Notes under the pieces: model-generated
What the model saw: the letters and a program-made list of their open reading frames with translations, nothing else
Told to the model about the DNA's origin: nothing
The model's database searches: none
DNA from: Streptomyces sp. MZ04
GTDB taxonomy: Bacteria > Actinomycetota > Actinomycetes > Streptomycetales > Streptomycetaceae
Direction of reading: 5' to 3'
Assembly (NCBI RefSeq): GCF_004684775.1
Contig: NZ_SRIC01000024.1
Coordinates: 1-52,826 of the forward strand
DNA: 52,826 nt
Shown here: piece by piece, positions 36,858 through 46,686 of the stretch
How positions within the stretch are numbered: position 1 is the first letter of the stretch
How the letters are laid out: the number at the start of each line of letters is the position of its first letter
Translations under genes and position numbers: made by a program

Positions 36858-37730
36858 GTGACCGACTCTATGCCCGACATCGCACGCGTCGGAGTAGTGG
36901 GCTGTGGCCAGATGGGCGCCGGGATCGCCGAGGTCTGCGCCCGCTCCGGACTGGATGTGATGGTCGCGGAGACCACCGGCGAGGCCCTGGAGATCGGCCG
37001 CACCCGGCTCTACAACTCCCTCTCCAAGGCCGCCGAGCGCGGCAAGATCACCGAGGAGGAGCGGGACGAGACGCTCGCCCGGCTCAGCTTCACCACCGAC
37101 CTCGGGGAGTTCGCCGACCGCGACCTGGTGATCGAGGCCGTCGTCGAGAACGAGGCGGTCAAGACCGAGATCTTCCAGGTGCTCGACCAGGTGGTGACCC
37201 GGCAGGACGCGATCCTCGCCTCCAACACCTCCTCCATCCCGCTGGTGAAGCTGGCCGTCGCGACCTCGCGTCCCGACCAGGTCATCGGCATACACTTCTT
37301 CAACCCGGCCCCGGTGCAGCAGCTCGTCGAGCTGATCCCCGCGCTCACGACGTCCGAGGGGACGATCAGCCGCGCGCAGGCCATGGTCGAGAAGATCCTC
37401 GGCAAGCACGCGATCCGCGCCCAGGACCGCTCGGGCTTCGTGGTCAACGCGCTGCTCATCCCGTATCTGCTCTCCGCGATCCGGATGTTCGAGTCGGGCA
37501 TCGCCAGCCGCGAGGACATCGACAACGGCATGGAGATGGGCTGCGCCCACCCGATGGGCCCGCTCAAGCTCGCCGACCTGATCGGCCTGGACACGGTCGC
37601 CTCGGTCGCCGACTCCATGTACGCCGAGTTCAAGGAGCCGCTGTACGCAGCTCCCCCGCTGCTCCAGCGGATGGTGGACGCGGGCCGGCTCGGCCGCAAG
37701 TCCGGCTCGGGCTTCTACCCCTACGCCTGA
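36858..37730 (+). CDS. 3-hydroxybutyryl-CoA dehydrogenase family protein
   Basis: Protein of 290 residues. NAD-binding GVVGCGQMGAGIAEVCA, then SNTSSIPLVKLA and HFFNPAPVQQLVELI (with the His of the catalytic dyad) identify the family. It oxidises (S)-3-hydroxyacyl-CoA or reduces acetoacetyl-CoA. GTG at 36858 has AAAGG upstream; a TTG at 36837 and an ATG at 36870 are options. Followed by a strong terminator; single-gene unit. Confidence 0.94.
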   Translation: MTDSMPDIARVGVVGCGQMGAGIAEVCARSGLDVMVAETTGEALEIGRTRLYNSLSKAAERGKITEEERDETLARLSFTTDLGEFADRDLVIEAVVENEAVKTEIFQVLDQVVTRQDAILASNTSSIPLVKLAVATSRPDQVIGIHFFNPAPVQQLVELIPALTTSEGTISRAQAMVEKILGKHAIRAQDRSGFVVNALLIPYLLSAIRMFESGIASREDIDNGMEMGCAHPMGPLKLADLIGLDTVASVADSMYAEFKEPLYAAPPLLQRMVDAGRLGRKSGSGFYPYA

Positions 37731-37755
37731 CACCCGGCACCTCGTACCGCACAAC

Positions 37756-37785
37756 GGGCCCGGCACTCGACAGAGTGCCGGGCCC
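37756..37785. terminator. strong hairpin after the hydroxyacyl-CoA dehydrogenase
   Basis: GGGCCCGGCACTC (37756-37768) pairs fully with GAGTGCCGGGCCC (37773-37785) around the loop GACA. It lies 25 bases past the stop codon. Confidence 0.9.
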
Positions 37786-37915
37786 GCGGCATTCACACAC
37801 CGTGTGCGCGGTGGGCTCGCATATGCCCTTCGCACACTCTCCCGCCTTGGCCACCAGGCGAGTTGACTTTCCGTGCGCATCAGGGGGATGGACAGCTACA
37901 GAAAGGAGCGGACTC

Positions 37916-38173
37916 GTGACCGCCGACCCCGAGCATCGCGTGGTCCCGCACGAACTCGCCGAGTTACGCCGCAGCTTGGACGTGGGCCTGGCCCGCGTCG
38001 ACGGACAGCTGGCGTTGCTCACCCAACACGACGAACAGAGCGTCAAGAACCAGGACGAACTGACGGTGCGGATCGCCGCACTCGAGCACACTCGCTGGCC
38101 GCTGCCCGCCCTTCTCGCCCTCACGGCGGTTGGCGCGCTCGCCGTGGCGGTCTGGCAGGCGATCGGCCACTAG
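37916..38173 (+). CDS. small coiled-coil protein with C-terminal membrane anchor
   Basis: Protein of 85 residues. Residues about 8-60 are helical with heptad-like spacing (HELAELRRSLDVGLARVDG, then QDELTVRIAALEHTR), and residues 63-83 form one membrane helix. GTG at 37916 follows AAAGGAG. A possible -35 TTGACT is at 37863. The layout is like XhlA-type phage holin partners and some actinobacterial proteins, but no phage genes are nearby and I do not assign it. Its stop overlaps that of the convergent NUDIX gene by four bases. Confidence 0.75.
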   Translation: MTADPEHRVVPHELAELRRSLDVGLARVDGQLALLTQHDEQSVKNQDELTVRIAALEHTRWPLPALLALTAVGALAVAVWQAIGH

Positions 38174-38712
38174 CGCGCGTCCTGGCCAAGTCGCAGATGG
38201 TGCAGGAGCAGCAGCGCCGCCGCCATGTTGGCGGCCGGGACCTCGCCACGGGCCACCATGTCGGGGACGAGTTTGAGTGGGACCCATTCACGGCGGTCGG
38301 ACTCGAAGTCGTCCTCGGGATGGCCGATGTAGGTGCACTCGTCCGACCAGTAGATGTGGTGCCTGGCATCGGTGAGTCCGTTGGACGGCTCGACACTCAT
38401 CAAGTGCCGTAACGGGCCCGGCCGCCAGCCGGTCTCCTCCTCCATCTCGCGGGCCGCCGCGTACGCGATGTCCTCGCCGTCCTCGACGACACCCGCGGCC
38501 AGTTCCCAGCCCCAGCTGTCGGTGATGAAGCGGTGCCGCCACAGCAGCAGCACCTCGTTGGCCTCGTTGACGACGGTGGCCACGGCTACCGGCCGCAGCC
38601 GTATCAGGAAGTGGTCGAGATGCCGGCCGTCCGGCAGCTCGACATCCGCCAGGTTGACGGTGAACCAACGGTTTCCATACACAGTTTGTTCGCTTTGTTT
38701 CGTCCACTGCAC
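38170..38712 (-). CDS. NUDIX hydrolase
   Basis: Protein of 180 residues. The complete NUDIX box is at about residues 94-116: Gly-x5-Glu-x7-Arg-Glu-Met-Glu-Glu-Glu-Thr-Gly-Trp. The fold around it resembles ADP-ribose pyrophosphatase-type members (VVNEANEVLLLWRHRF). It hydrolyses a nucleoside diphosphate linked to another group, with Mg2+. Exact substrate unknown. Upstream is a TPR regulator on the same strand reading toward 38789, 76 bp away. Confidence 0.93.
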   Translation of the reverse strand: MQWTKQSEQTVYGNRWFTVNLADVELPDGRHLDHFLIRLRPVAVATVVNEANEVLLLWRHRFITDSWGWELAAGVVEDGEDIAYAAAREMEEETGWRPGPLRHLMSVEPSNGLTDARHHIYWSDECTYIGHPEDDFESDRREWVPLKLVPDMVARGEVPAANMAAALLLLHHLRLGQDAR

Positions 38713-38788
38713 GGTTCTGCCACCTTCCGCCGAGTAGATGGCAATATCGCAGCAGCGGGGGTTTCAGAGCAGTGGTACGCGGTGCACG

Positions 38789-40138
38789 TCACAGAGGTAC
38801 GCGCAGTGCCCCGTCGATGAGTTCGGCCGCCTCGGCCGTGCCGGCGCAGTCGCTGCGTACGAGATGTTCACGCACAGCCCGCAGCCGGTCGCGCAGCCGC
38901 TGGGACTCCATCCCCCGTGCCTGTTCTGCCATTTCCACCGCCGTGGCCACGGCCTCGTCGGTGTTCCCCTGGCGCAGTTCGATCTGGCTGAGCATGGCGA
39001 GCCGGTGGACCCGGCCCCGGTCGTGCGCCGGGGTGTCCACGGCGGCCGCCGCGTGTTCCCGCGCTCCCGTGAGGTCGCCGAGGCTGAGCAGCGCCTCCGC
39101 CACTTGTACGTTGACGAGTCCGGGCTGGACATAGCCGGTCTCGGCCGGCTCGCGCCCGCGCCGGATACGGTCCGCCGCGGCCTCCGCACGCCGGATGCAG
39201 GACAGCGCGCTCCTGCCGTCGCCCAGATGCGCGTACGCCTTGGCCTGCATGGCGTAGAGATCGGAGGCGAGCGCCGGGGTGAGGTCACGCCCGGCGGCGC
39301 GCAGCGCGGCCTCCGCGAAGGCCACCGCCTGCCGGTACTCCCGCATGAACAGCGACTGGTTGACGAGGAGGGCGATGACGTAGGCGCCAAGTCCCCGGTC
39401 ACCGCTGGCCTTTGCCAGGCGCAGGGCCTGGTGGAAGTAGCGCTGGGCGAGACCGTGCGCGTCCGAGTCGTAGGCGCAGATGCCCGCGATGGCCACCAAC
39501 CCGCCGGTGGAGCGGTGCAGTTGGCGCCCCGTCGCGTCGGCGTAGCTGCCGCGGAGCAGCGGCGCGGCTTCCGCGTTGAGGAAGCCGACGATGCGGGTGC
39601 GCGTCGCGATGCCGCCCGTCTTGCGGCACATCTGCTCGTAGTGAGTGCGGGCCGCGCGCATCATGTCGATGTCGGCCGTGCTGACGGGGTGCCGCCCGCC
39701 GCGCGACACGTCCACGTCCTCGGGCGGGTTCTCCCACTCCCATACGGGCATCACGGCGGGCGTGCCGGTGACCGCGGGGGCGCCGAGCAGGTGGGGGCGC
39801 TGCTGTTCGTCGGAGCGCCACAGGGCGGTGGCCCGTTCCACGAACCCCGACAGTGTCGAGGCCGCGGAGCCGAGTCTCGCGGCCGGCAGGCCCGGCACGC
39901 CGAGGCCGATGTCGTCGAGGGTCACGGGGCGCTGGAGTCGCCCCGCGAGGACTTCACAGATCAGGTCGGGCACCTGGCCGCGCGGACGCTGGCCCTTCAA
40001 CCAGCGGGAGACGGCGGTGTGTTCGTAGCGCAACGCGAGACCTCGCCGCTTCCCGGCCTGGTTCACATGGGCGGCCAGGCCCGCGTGGGAGATTCCGGCT
40101 TCGTCGAGGATCGCGTCGAGCAGGGTGTTGGGCTGCAT
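38789..40138 (-). CDS. NsdA-like transcriptional regulator with TPR-type repeats
   Basis: Protein of 449 residues. The N-terminal 70 residues contain a helix-turn-helix-like segment (HAGLAAHVNQAGKRRGLALR, then YEHTAVSRWLKGQRPRG). The rest is a helical repeat domain with TPR-like pairs (YVIALLVNQSLFMREYRQAVA, then EALLSLGDLTGAREHAAAA). This matches a Streptomyces family that includes NsdA, a negative regulator of antibiotic production and sporulation; this may be a paralogue. ATG at 40138; a palindrome lies 46 bases upstream, which suggests self-regulation. Confidence 0.8.
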   Translation of the reverse strand: MQPNTLLDAILDEAGISHAGLAAHVNQAGKRRGLALRYEHTAVSRWLKGQRPRGQVPDLICEVLAGRLQRPVTLDDIGLGVPGLPAARLGSAASTLSGFVERATALWRSDEQQRPHLLGAPAVTGTPAVMPVWEWENPPEDVDVSRGGRHPVSTADIDMMRAARTHYEQMCRKTGGIATRTRIVGFLNAEAAPLLRGSYADATGRQLHRSTGGLVAIAGICAYDSDAHGLAQRYFHQALRLAKASGDRGLGAYVIALLVNQSLFMREYRQAVAFAEAALRAAGRDLTPALASDLYAMQAKAYAHLGDGRSALSCIRRAEAAADRIRRGREPAETGYVQPGLVNVQVAEALLSLGDLTGAREHAAAAVDTPAHDRGRVHRLAMLSQIELRQGNTDEAVATAVEMAEQARGMESQRLRDRLRAVREHLVRSDCAGTAEAAELIDGALRVPL

Positions 40139-40183
40139 GGAGGCCCTCCGGTGGCTCGGTGTGGCCAGCGTAGTTGAGGTGTC

Positions 40184-40200
40184 TTCACACGGGGTGTGAA
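40184..40200. promoter_or_regulatory. candidate operator of the NsdA-like gene
   Basis: TTCACAC (40184-40190) and GTGTGAA (40194-40200) form a perfect dyad around GGG. It lies 46 bases upstream of the regulator's ATG and probably covers the -35 region. Confidence 0.5.
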
Positions 40201-40413
40201 CGGAGTGCTCGAATCCGGGGGGTGCGCGCTCTGCCGCGTCCCCTCCCGTCACGCTTGACTGAGATTCCTCACAAGGAGGCCGGCCGGGCCGCCGGCTCCC
40301 CCTCGAAAAGTGCGGCGGCCCTCACTGGCGCCGTCCGCCCCGCTGTCTGCCCGACAACTCCAAGGCGGGGCCGGGCGGCGCATGGCCGGCGCGAACAGCC
40401 GACTGACCGACCG

Positions 40414-41502
40414 TCAGCTCATCGTGCTCGCGCTGGGCACCGCCTCACCCTGTAAGGGCACCAGCCTGCGGTCGTTGCGCAGGACGAGCAGCGCCGCGTC
40501 GTCGGCGGGCAACCGCCCGGTGTGGCGCAGGAGTTGGTCGTAGACCGCACAGATCACGGCCTGCGGCACCACCGGCGGGACCCGCGCCGCTTCGGTGAGC
40601 GCCTCCCGTAACGGGAAGAACCGCCCGGCGGCGTCCCGCGCGTCCTCCATGCCGTCCGTGTGCAGCACGAGCGCCTCCCCCGGAAGGAGTGGACCGCAGT
40701 GCAGCAGGGGCAGTTCGGGCGGCAGCGGAAAGGGCCCGAGCGGCGGCAGCGGCTCACCGCCGCTGACCTGTTCGGCCCGCCCGCTCAGGCGGTGCGGCCA
40801 GGGATGGCCGCAGTTCAGCGCGGTCACCTCACCGTCCGGACCGATCTCCATCAGGAGTACGGTCACGAACTCCTCGGCCACGGGACTCTCCGGCGCCGGT
40901 CCACCACCGGCCGGATGCTCGGCCCGCGACCGCTCGCGCAGATGCCGGCCGAGGGCCCGCTCCAACCGCCGTAGTACGAGCGGCAGTTCGGGCTCCTCGT
41001 ACGCCGCCTCGCGGAAGCTGCCGAGCACGGCGGCGGCCGTCGCGATCGCGGCGAGGCCGTGCCCGCGGACATCGCCCATGACGACGCGGACGCCGTGGTC
41101 GGTGGCCGCGACCTCGTACAGGTCGCCGCCGACGGAGGCGCCCCGGGATGCGGAGAGCCGCCCGGCCGCGACGGCGAGGCCCTCGACGCGGGGCGGCAGC
41201 GGCCGAAGGAGCACGTTCTGGGCGGCGCCCGCGATCTCGCGCAACTGCCGCAACTCCCGCAGCAGCACGCCTCGGACGTGCACTATCAGGCCCGTGCCGA
41301 CCGCGAAGAAGACGGCGCTGGTGACGATCCGGGCGCCGAGGCCGTCCTGCTGGGCGAGCGGGCAGGCGAGTTTGTACGTGATGGCCACGGCGCCCCACAC
41401 CGTCGGCAGCCCGAGCGTGAGCGCGCGCCGGATCCCCGTCGGTTCGGCACGGGGCAGCCTCCGCCCGGTCCGGCGGGGAGCTCCAGCCCTGATACGGATC
41501 AT
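40414..41502 (-). CDS. membrane-bound PP2C-type (SpoIIE/RsbU) serine phosphatase
   Basis: Protein of 362 residues. Residues about 25-90 hold two hydrophobic segments. The catalytic domain (about residues 120-350) has SVGGDLYEV and VMGDVRGHG, metal-binding Asp motifs, and LHTDGMEDARD late on. Such phosphatases usually act on anti-sigma-factor antagonists. No anti-sigma pair is adjacent, so its target is unknown. ATG at 41502 has a G-rich RBS; the frame extends to 41628 without support. Confidence 0.9.
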   Translation of the reverse strand: MIRIRAGAPRRTGRRLPRAEPTGIRRALTLGLPTVWGAVAITYKLACPLAQQDGLGARIVTSAVFFAVGTGLIVHVRGVLLRELRQLREIAGAAQNVLLRPLPPRVEGLAVAAGRLSASRGASVGGDLYEVAATDHGVRVVMGDVRGHGLAAIATAAAVLGSFREAAYEEPELPLVLRRLERALGRHLRERSRAEHPAGGGPAPESPVAEEFVTVLLMEIGPDGEVTALNCGHPWPHRLSGRAEQVSGGEPLPPLGPFPLPPELPLLHCGPLLPGEALVLHTDGMEDARDAAGRFFPLREALTEAARVPPVVPQAVICAVYDQLLRHTGRLPADDAALLVLRNDRRLVPLQGEAVPSASTMS

Positions 41503-41638
41503 GCCGACGGCCCCCCTTAAGGCCCTGTTCAGCGTGCAGGCCGTGCAGCCGCGCGGGTCAGCCCCTGCGGCCGGATAGATTCTGTCGACCACCTGGGCCG
41601 ATCGGGCCAGAGAGGGCTTACTAGTCACTCAAACGAGT

Positions 41639-41672
41639 GAAGGGCGCACCCGGAGGTCCGGATACGCCCTTC
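41639..41672. terminator. hairpin ending the pheST operon
   Basis: GAAGGGCG (41639-41646) pairs with CGCCCTTC (41665-41672), and inside it CCGGA (41650-41654) pairs with TCCGG (41657-41661). It lies about 40 bases past the pheT stop. Confidence 0.85.
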
Positions 41673-41713
41673 TTTGCGCCCCTTGTGCGCCTGGCAATGA
41701 CTACAGGGGGTGA

Positions 41714-44224
41714 CTAAGCTCCGCGCAGCACAGCGCCCGTCCGCTCCGCCGCGAGGGCGACGGCCGCGTCACGGGCCGCGGAGGCCTCGTCGACGGTCAG
41801 CGTGCGGTCGGCCGCGCGGAAGCGCAGCGCGTACGCCAGGGACTTCTTGCCCGCGCCGATCTGCTCGCCGGTGAAGACGTCGAACAGGCGGATGGACTCG
41901 AGGAGTTCACCCGCGCCCTCGCGAAGGATCTTCTCGACGTCGGCGGCGGGGACGTCCTCGTCGACGACGAGCGCGACGTCCTGCGTGGCCACCGGGAAGG
42001 TGGAGATCTTCGGCCCCTGCGGGACACCGGTGCTCGCGTCCTCGAGACGGTCGAGGTCGAGCTCCATCGCGCAGGTGCGCGCGGGCAGCGACAGCGCCTT
42101 GACGACGCGCGGGTGCAGCTCACCCGCGTACCCGATGACCTGCTCCGCACCGTCGATCACGACGGCGAGCTCGGCGCACCGGCCCGGGTGCCAGGGACCG
42201 TACTGGCCCTGGCGCACGAGCAGTTCGGTGCCGGACTCGGCGGCCAGGGTGCGCGCGGCCTGGACCGCGTCGGCCCAGTCCGCCGGACGGCCCTTGCCCC
42301 ACCAGCCGGCCTGCTCGCGGGCGCCCGCGAGGACGACGGCGGCATGGCGCGGCTGCACCGGAAGCGCCTCGGTGAGGGAGGCGATCTCCTCATCGGTGGG
42401 ACGCCGGTCGACGGGCAGCCGCACGGCGACGCGGGCCTCCTCACGCGGCTGGAAGACCAGCCCCGTCTCGAAGAGCGCCAGGTCGTGGCTGCCGCGGCCC
42501 TCGTTGCGGCGCAGCGCACCGAGCAGCCCCGGAAGCAGCGTCGTACGGAGCGCGGGCTCCTCGTCGGAGAGCGGGTTGACCAGCTTCACGACGCGGCGCT
42601 TGGGGTCGCCGGGCTCGAGGCCGAGCTGGTCGAAGACCTGCTCGCCGATGAACGGGTAGTTCGGCGCCTCGACGAAACCGCTCCCCGCGAGGGCGCGGCC
42701 GATGCGGCGGTGCAGCCGCTGCCGGTCGGTCAGACCGCGGCCCGCGGGGGGCTTGGGCAGCGTCGAGGGGAGGTTCTCGTACCCCTCGAGCCGGATGACC
42801 TCTTCGGCGAGGTCGTTCGGCTCGGTGAGGTCGGGACGCCAGGACGGCACGGTGACGGTCAGGGCGTCCTGGCCGTAGACGTCGCAGCCGACCTCCTGCA
42901 GGCGGCGCACGACGGTCTCGCGGCCGTAGTCCATGCCCGCGACCTTGTCCGGGTGGTCCGCGGGCATGCTGATCGTGCGGGGCGCGGAGGGCGCGATGAC
43001 CTCGGTGACGCCGGTCTCGGCCTTACCGCCCGCGAGCAGGACGAGCAGGTCGACCGTGCGCTGCGCGGCGGCGGACGCGGCCTGCGGGTCGACGCCGCGC
43101 TCGAAGCGCTTGGCCGCCTCGGAGGGCAGCTTGTGGCGCCGGGCCGTGCGGGCGATGGAGATCGCGTCGAAGTGCGCGGCCTCGATGACGACGTCGGTGG
43201 TACCGGCGTCCTCGGCGTGGTCCGCGATCTCGGTGTTGGCACCGCCCATGACGCCCGCGAGGCCGATCGGGCCGCGGTCGTCGGTGATGACCAGGTCCTC
43301 GGCGTCGAGGACGCGGTTGGCGCCGTCGAGCGTCGTGAACTTCTCGCCCTGCTCGGCACGGCGCACACCGATCGTGCCCTCGATGCGGGAGCGGTCGTAG
43401 GCGTGCAGCGGCTGGCCGAGCTCCAGCATCACGTAGTTGGTGACGTCGACGGCGAGCGAGATCGGGCGCATGCCCGCCTTCTGCAGGCGGCGCTTGAGCC
43501 AGATCGGCGAGCGGGCCTCGGGCTGCAGGCCCGTGACCGTGCGCGCGGTGAAGCGGTCGCAGCCGCGCGGGTCGGAGATCTTGACCGGGTAGCCGGACGC
43601 ATTCGGCGCGGGCACGTCCAGGAGCGCCGGGTCGCGCAGCGGCAGGCCGTACGCGGTGGCGGTCTCACGGGCGACGCCGCGCATGGACAGGGCGTAGCCG
43701 CGGTCGGGCGTGACGGCGATGTCCAGGACCTCGTCGACCAGCTCGAGCAGCGCGATGGCGTCGGTGCCGACCTCGTGCTCGGGCGGCAGGACGATGATGC
43801 CGCCGCTGCCGTCGTCACCCATGCCCAGTTCGTCGCCGGAGCAGATCATGCCGTGCGAGGTCTTGCCGTACGTCTTGCGCGCGGCGATCTTGAAGTCGCC
43901 GGGCAGGACGGCGCCGGGCAGCACGACGACGACCTTGTCGCCGACGGCGAAGTTGCGCGCGCCGCAGACGATCTCCTGCGGCTCGCCGGTGCCATTGGCC
44001 TGGCCGACGTCGACGGTGCAGAAGCGGATGGGCTTCTTGAACTCCGTCAGCTCCTCGATGGTGAGGACCTTGCCGACGACCAGGGGGCCGGTGAGACCGG
44101 CGCCGAGCGGCTCGACGGTCTCGACCTCGAGGCCGACCTCGATCAGCTTGGCCTGTACGTCACGGCCGGTCTCGGTGGTGGGGAGGTCGACGTACTCCCG
44201 CAGCCAGGAAAGCGGGACCCGCAT
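41714..44224 (-). CDS. pheT: phenylalanine-tRNA ligase beta subunit
   Basis: Protein of 836 residues. In order: a tRNA-binding EMAP-like domain (about 40-150), B3/B4 editing-type domain (about 215-370), B5 domain (about 400-475), the catalytic-like core, and the FDX-ACB anticodon-binding domain at the C-terminus (about 740-835, [20 protein letters not shown]). With PheS it forms an alpha2beta2 enzyme that charges tRNA-Phe. The ATG overlaps the pheS stop by one base (TGATG). Normal length. Confidence 0.97.
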   Translation of the reverse strand: MRVPLSWLREYVDLPTTETGRDVQAKLIEVGLEVETVEPLGAGLTGPLVVGKVLTIEELTEFKKPIRFCTVDVGQANGTGEPQEIVCGARNFAVGDKVVVVLPGAVLPGDFKIAARKTYGKTSHGMICSGDELGMGDDGSGGIIVLPPEHEVGTDAIALLELVDEVLDIAVTPDRGYALSMRGVARETATAYGLPLRDPALLDVPAPNASGYPVKISDPRGCDRFTARTVTGLQPEARSPIWLKRRLQKAGMRPISLAVDVTNYVMLELGQPLHAYDRSRIEGTIGVRRAEQGEKFTTLDGANRVLDAEDLVITDDRGPIGLAGVMGGANTEIADHAEDAGTTDVVIEAAHFDAISIARTARRHKLPSEAAKRFERGVDPQAASAAAQRTVDLLVLLAGGKAETGVTEVIAPSAPRTISMPADHPDKVAGMDYGRETVVRRLQEVGCDVYGQDALTVTVPSWRPDLTEPNDLAEEVIRLEGYENLPSTLPKPPAGRGLTDRQRLHRRIGRALAGSGFVEAPNYPFIGEQVFDQLGLEPGDPKRRVVKLVNPLSDEEPALRTTLLPGLLGALRRNEGRGSHDLALFETGLVFQPREEARVAVRLPVDRRPTDEEIASLTEALPVQPRHAAVVLAGAREQAGWWGKGRPADWADAVQAARTLAAESGTELLVRQGQYGPWHPGRCAELAVVIDGAEQVIGYAGELHPRVVKALSLPARTCAMELDLDRLEDASTGVPQGPKISTFPVATQDVALVVDEDVPAADVEKILREGAGELLESIRLFDVFTGEQIGAGKKSLAYALRFRAADRTLTVDEASAARDAAVALAAERTGAVLRGA

Positions 44225-45351
44225 CAGATCTCCATCCCGAACGGCCGGGTGAACCGGATGTCACCCTCGACCATGTCTCGCATGTCTTCGACGTTGTGGC
44301 GGAACATCAGCATCCGTTCGATGCCGAACCCGAAGGCGAATCCGCTGTACTTCTGGGGGTCGACACCGCAGGCCGTGAGGACCTTCGGGTTGACCATGCC
44401 GCAGCCGCCCAGCTCGATCCAGCCCTCGCTGCCGCAGGTGCGGCAGGGGCGGTCGGGGTTGCCCACGGACTCGCCACGGCACACGTAGCAGACCATGTCC
44501 ATCTCGGCGGACGGCTCGGTGAACGGGAAGTAGTTCGGGCGCAGGCGCGTCTTCATGTCCGCGCCGAAGAGCGACTGGACCATGTGGTCCAGGGTGCCCT
44601 TGAGGTCGGCCATGGTCAGGCCCTCGTCCACGGCGAGCAGCTCGATCTGGTGGAAGACCGGGGTGTGCGTCGCGTCCAGCTCGTCCGTGCGGTACACACG
44701 GCCGGGGCAGACGATGTAGACGGGCGGCTCACGGTCGAGCATCGCGCGGGCCTGCACGGGAGAGGTGTGCGTGCGAAGGACGACACCGGATTCATCTCCC
44801 TCGGTGCCCTTGGGGCCCTCGACGAAGAAGGTGTCCTGCATCTGCCGGGCCGGGTGGTCCGGGGTGAAGTTCAGGGCGTCGAAGTTGAACCACTCCGCCT
44901 CGGCCTCGGGGCCCTCCGCGATCTCGTAGCCCATGGCGACGAAGACGTCCGCGACGCGCTCCATGAACGTGGTCAGCGGGTGCCGGGCACCGGCCGGGAC
45001 GCGGTCGTAGGGCAGCGTGACGTCCACCGCCTCCTCGACCAGGACCCGCGCGTCGCGCTCGGCCTCGAGCTCGGTCTGGCGGGCGGCCAGGGCCTTGCTC
45101 ACCGCGCCGCGCGCCATGCCGACGCGCTTGCCGGCCTCGGCCTTGGCCTGCGGGGGCAGCGCGCCGATCTCGCGGTTGGCGAGCGCCAGCGGCGAGGTGC
45201 CGCCGGTGTGCGCGACCTTGGCCTCCTGGAGCTGTTCGAGGTCGCCCGCGGTGGCGAAGGCGGCGAGCGCCTCGTCCCGCATGCGCTCGATCTCTTCAGG
45301 TTTCAGTGCCTCGACCTCAACAGGGTCGTACGACTTGTTCGGTGCCGACAT
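44224..45351 (-). CDS. pheS: phenylalanine-tRNA ligase alpha subunit
   Basis: Protein of 375 residues. An N-terminal coiled coil (about 10-95) is followed by the class II aminoacyl-tRNA synthetase core. Motif 2 is in [16 protein letters not shown] and motif 3 near [12 protein letters not shown] (about residue 345). It activates Phe and holds the active site. It has its own promoter region in the 167 bp after the histidine kinase gene; a short ORF overlaps its start. Confidence 0.97.
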   Translation of the reverse strand: MSAPNKSYDPVEVEALKPEEIERMRDEALAAFATAGDLEQLQEAKVAHTGGTSPLALANREIGALPPQAKAEAGKRVGMARGAVSKALAARQTELEAERDARVLVEEAVDVTLPYDRVPAGARHPLTTFMERVADVFVAMGYEIAEGPEAEAEWFNFDALNFTPDHPARQMQDTFFVEGPKGTEGDESGVVLRTHTSPVQARAMLDREPPVYIVCPGRVYRTDELDATHTPVFHQIELLAVDEGLTMADLKGTLDHMVQSLFGADMKTRLRPNYFPFTEPSAEMDMVCYVCRGESVGNPDRPCRTCGSEGWIELGGCGMVNPKVLTACGVDPQKYSGFAFGFGIERMLMFRHNVEDMRDMVEGDIRFTRPFGMEI

Positions 45352-45418
45352 CTCTTCCCGTGCTTCCGGTTGGCTGGTGATGGTCCCCGTCTACGACTCG
45401 GAGACGAATCGTCCACAT
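45317..45418 (-). CDS. possible upstream ORF overlapping the pheS start
   Basis: ATG at 45418 opens a 33-residue frame (starting MWTIRLRVVDGDHHQ) that ends with TGA at 45317, 35 bases inside pheS in another frame. It contains no Phe codon, so classic Phe attenuation is not suggested. It could couple translation or simply be by chance. Confidence 0.3.
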   Translation of the reverse strand: MWTIRLRVVDGDHHQPTGSTGRDVGTEQVVRPC

Positions 45419-45518
45419 AGGGGGACGCAAACGTGCCAAGGATCGAGTCTAACGGGGATGGCGCAGGTGAATGAGCCCGCGGGCGGTGCTCGGGCGGATC
45501 AAAGGTGATCAGTGATGA

Positions 45519-46634
45519 TCAGAGGAGATACGCCGGAGTGCCCACGGGCAACGTAAATCGGAACTGGGCGCCGCCGCCGGGCGCACGGCCGACGGTGATC
45601 GTCCCGCCGTGCGCTTCCACGATGCCCTTCACGATGTACAAGCCAAGTCCTGTCCCGCCGCGTTTGCTGCCCCGCCAGAAGCGGGTGAAGACGCGGCCCA
45701 TCGATTCCTCCGGAATGCCGGGGCCCTCGTCGCTCACGGTCACGGCCGTCGAGCAGGTCACCGAGGACGCCACATCAATGGTGACGGTTCCCTCGCCGTG
45801 CCGCACGGCATTTTCCAGGAGGTTGCTGAGCACCTGGTCGATCTTGTCGGGGTCGGCCCAGAGGTCGGGCAGCGGCTGCTCTATCCGTACGAGGAAGCGG
45901 TCCGCGTCTTGGCCCGACGCGACATGGGCCTGGACGTGGCGGCCGACGGCGGCGCCGATGTCGACGGGCTGGCGGCGCAGTTCGAGGCGTCCGGAGTCGA
46001 TGCGGGAGATGTCGAGGAGCTCGGCGATGAGGCGGGTGACGCGGTTGGCGTCGGCGTCCACCGTCTCCAGCATCAGCTTTTTCTGGTCGTCGGTGAACCG
46101 CTCCCACTTGGCGAGCAGCGTCGCCGTGAAGCCCTTGACGGAGGTGAGGGGCGAGCGGAGCTCATGGGCGACCGTGGCGATCAGCTCGGCATGGCTGCGT
46201 TCGGTGCGGCGGCGGGCCTCGGTGTCGCGGATGGACACGACGACACGGCGGACGGGCCCGGTGGGCGCGGTGCGCACATAGCGCGCGGAGACGAGGACCT
46301 CACGCCCGCCGGGGAGCAGCAGATTGCGCTCGGGCTGGGCGAAGCGGATGGCGAGGCCGCCGTAGGGATCGGTGAGCTGCCACCAGCGGCGCCCTTCGAG
46401 GTCCTCTAAAGGCAGGGCCAGCTCCAGCGGTGAGCCCAGGGCGTCGGCGGCACGGACCGCGGTGATGCGTACGGCCGCGGTGTTGAAGCAGATGACGTGG
46501 CCCGTCTCGTCCGCGACGACGAGGCCGTCGGGCAGCTCGTCCGGGTCCAGGCCCAGGCTGCCGAGGCCGCCCGGGTCCGCGCGGGTGCGCAGGACGGTCT
46601 GCGCTCCCGGTGATCTGCTCGTGCCGATGGTCAT
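45519..46634 (-). CDS. PAS-domain sensor histidine kinase
   Basis: Protein of 371 residues without evident membrane segments. A PAS domain (about residues 30-130, LPDGLVVADETGHVICFN) precedes the HisKA domain with the H-box AELIATVAHELRSPLTSVKGF (His about 148). The ATPase domain has LSNLLENAVRHG (N-box) and DEGPGIPEESMGRVF, GGTGLGLYIV. It should autophosphorylate and pass phosphate to a response regulator, none of which is adjacent, so it is an orphan here. ATG at 46634 follows a GA-rich stretch; an upstream ATG at 46682 is less likely. Confidence 0.93.
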   Translation of the reverse strand: MTIGTSRSPGAQTVLRTRADPGGLGSLGLDPDELPDGLVVADETGHVICFNTAAVRITAVRAADALGSPLELALPLEDLEGRRWWQLTDPYGGLAIRFAQPERNLLLPGGREVLVSARYVRTAPTGPVRRVVVSIRDTEARRRTERSHAELIATVAHELRSPLTSVKGFTATLLAKWERFTDDQKKLMLETVDADANRVTRLIAELLDISRIDSGRLELRRQPVDIGAAVGRHVQAHVASGQDADRFLVRIEQPLPDLWADPDKIDQVLSNLLENAVRHGEGTVTIDVASSVTCSTAVTVSDEGPGIPEESMGRVFTRFWRGSKRGGTGLGLYIVKGIVEAHGGTITVGRAPGGGAQFRFTLPVGTPAYLL

Positions 46635-46686
46635 TCCCCGTATCCCACCTCTAGGACTGGCGTGGGCCCCCGAGTCCGTCACACTA

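Noticed and set aside
41620..41713. tRNA gene in the gap after pheT
   Set aside because: No cloverleaf-like arms or TTCGA loop; the structure is a terminator hairpin.
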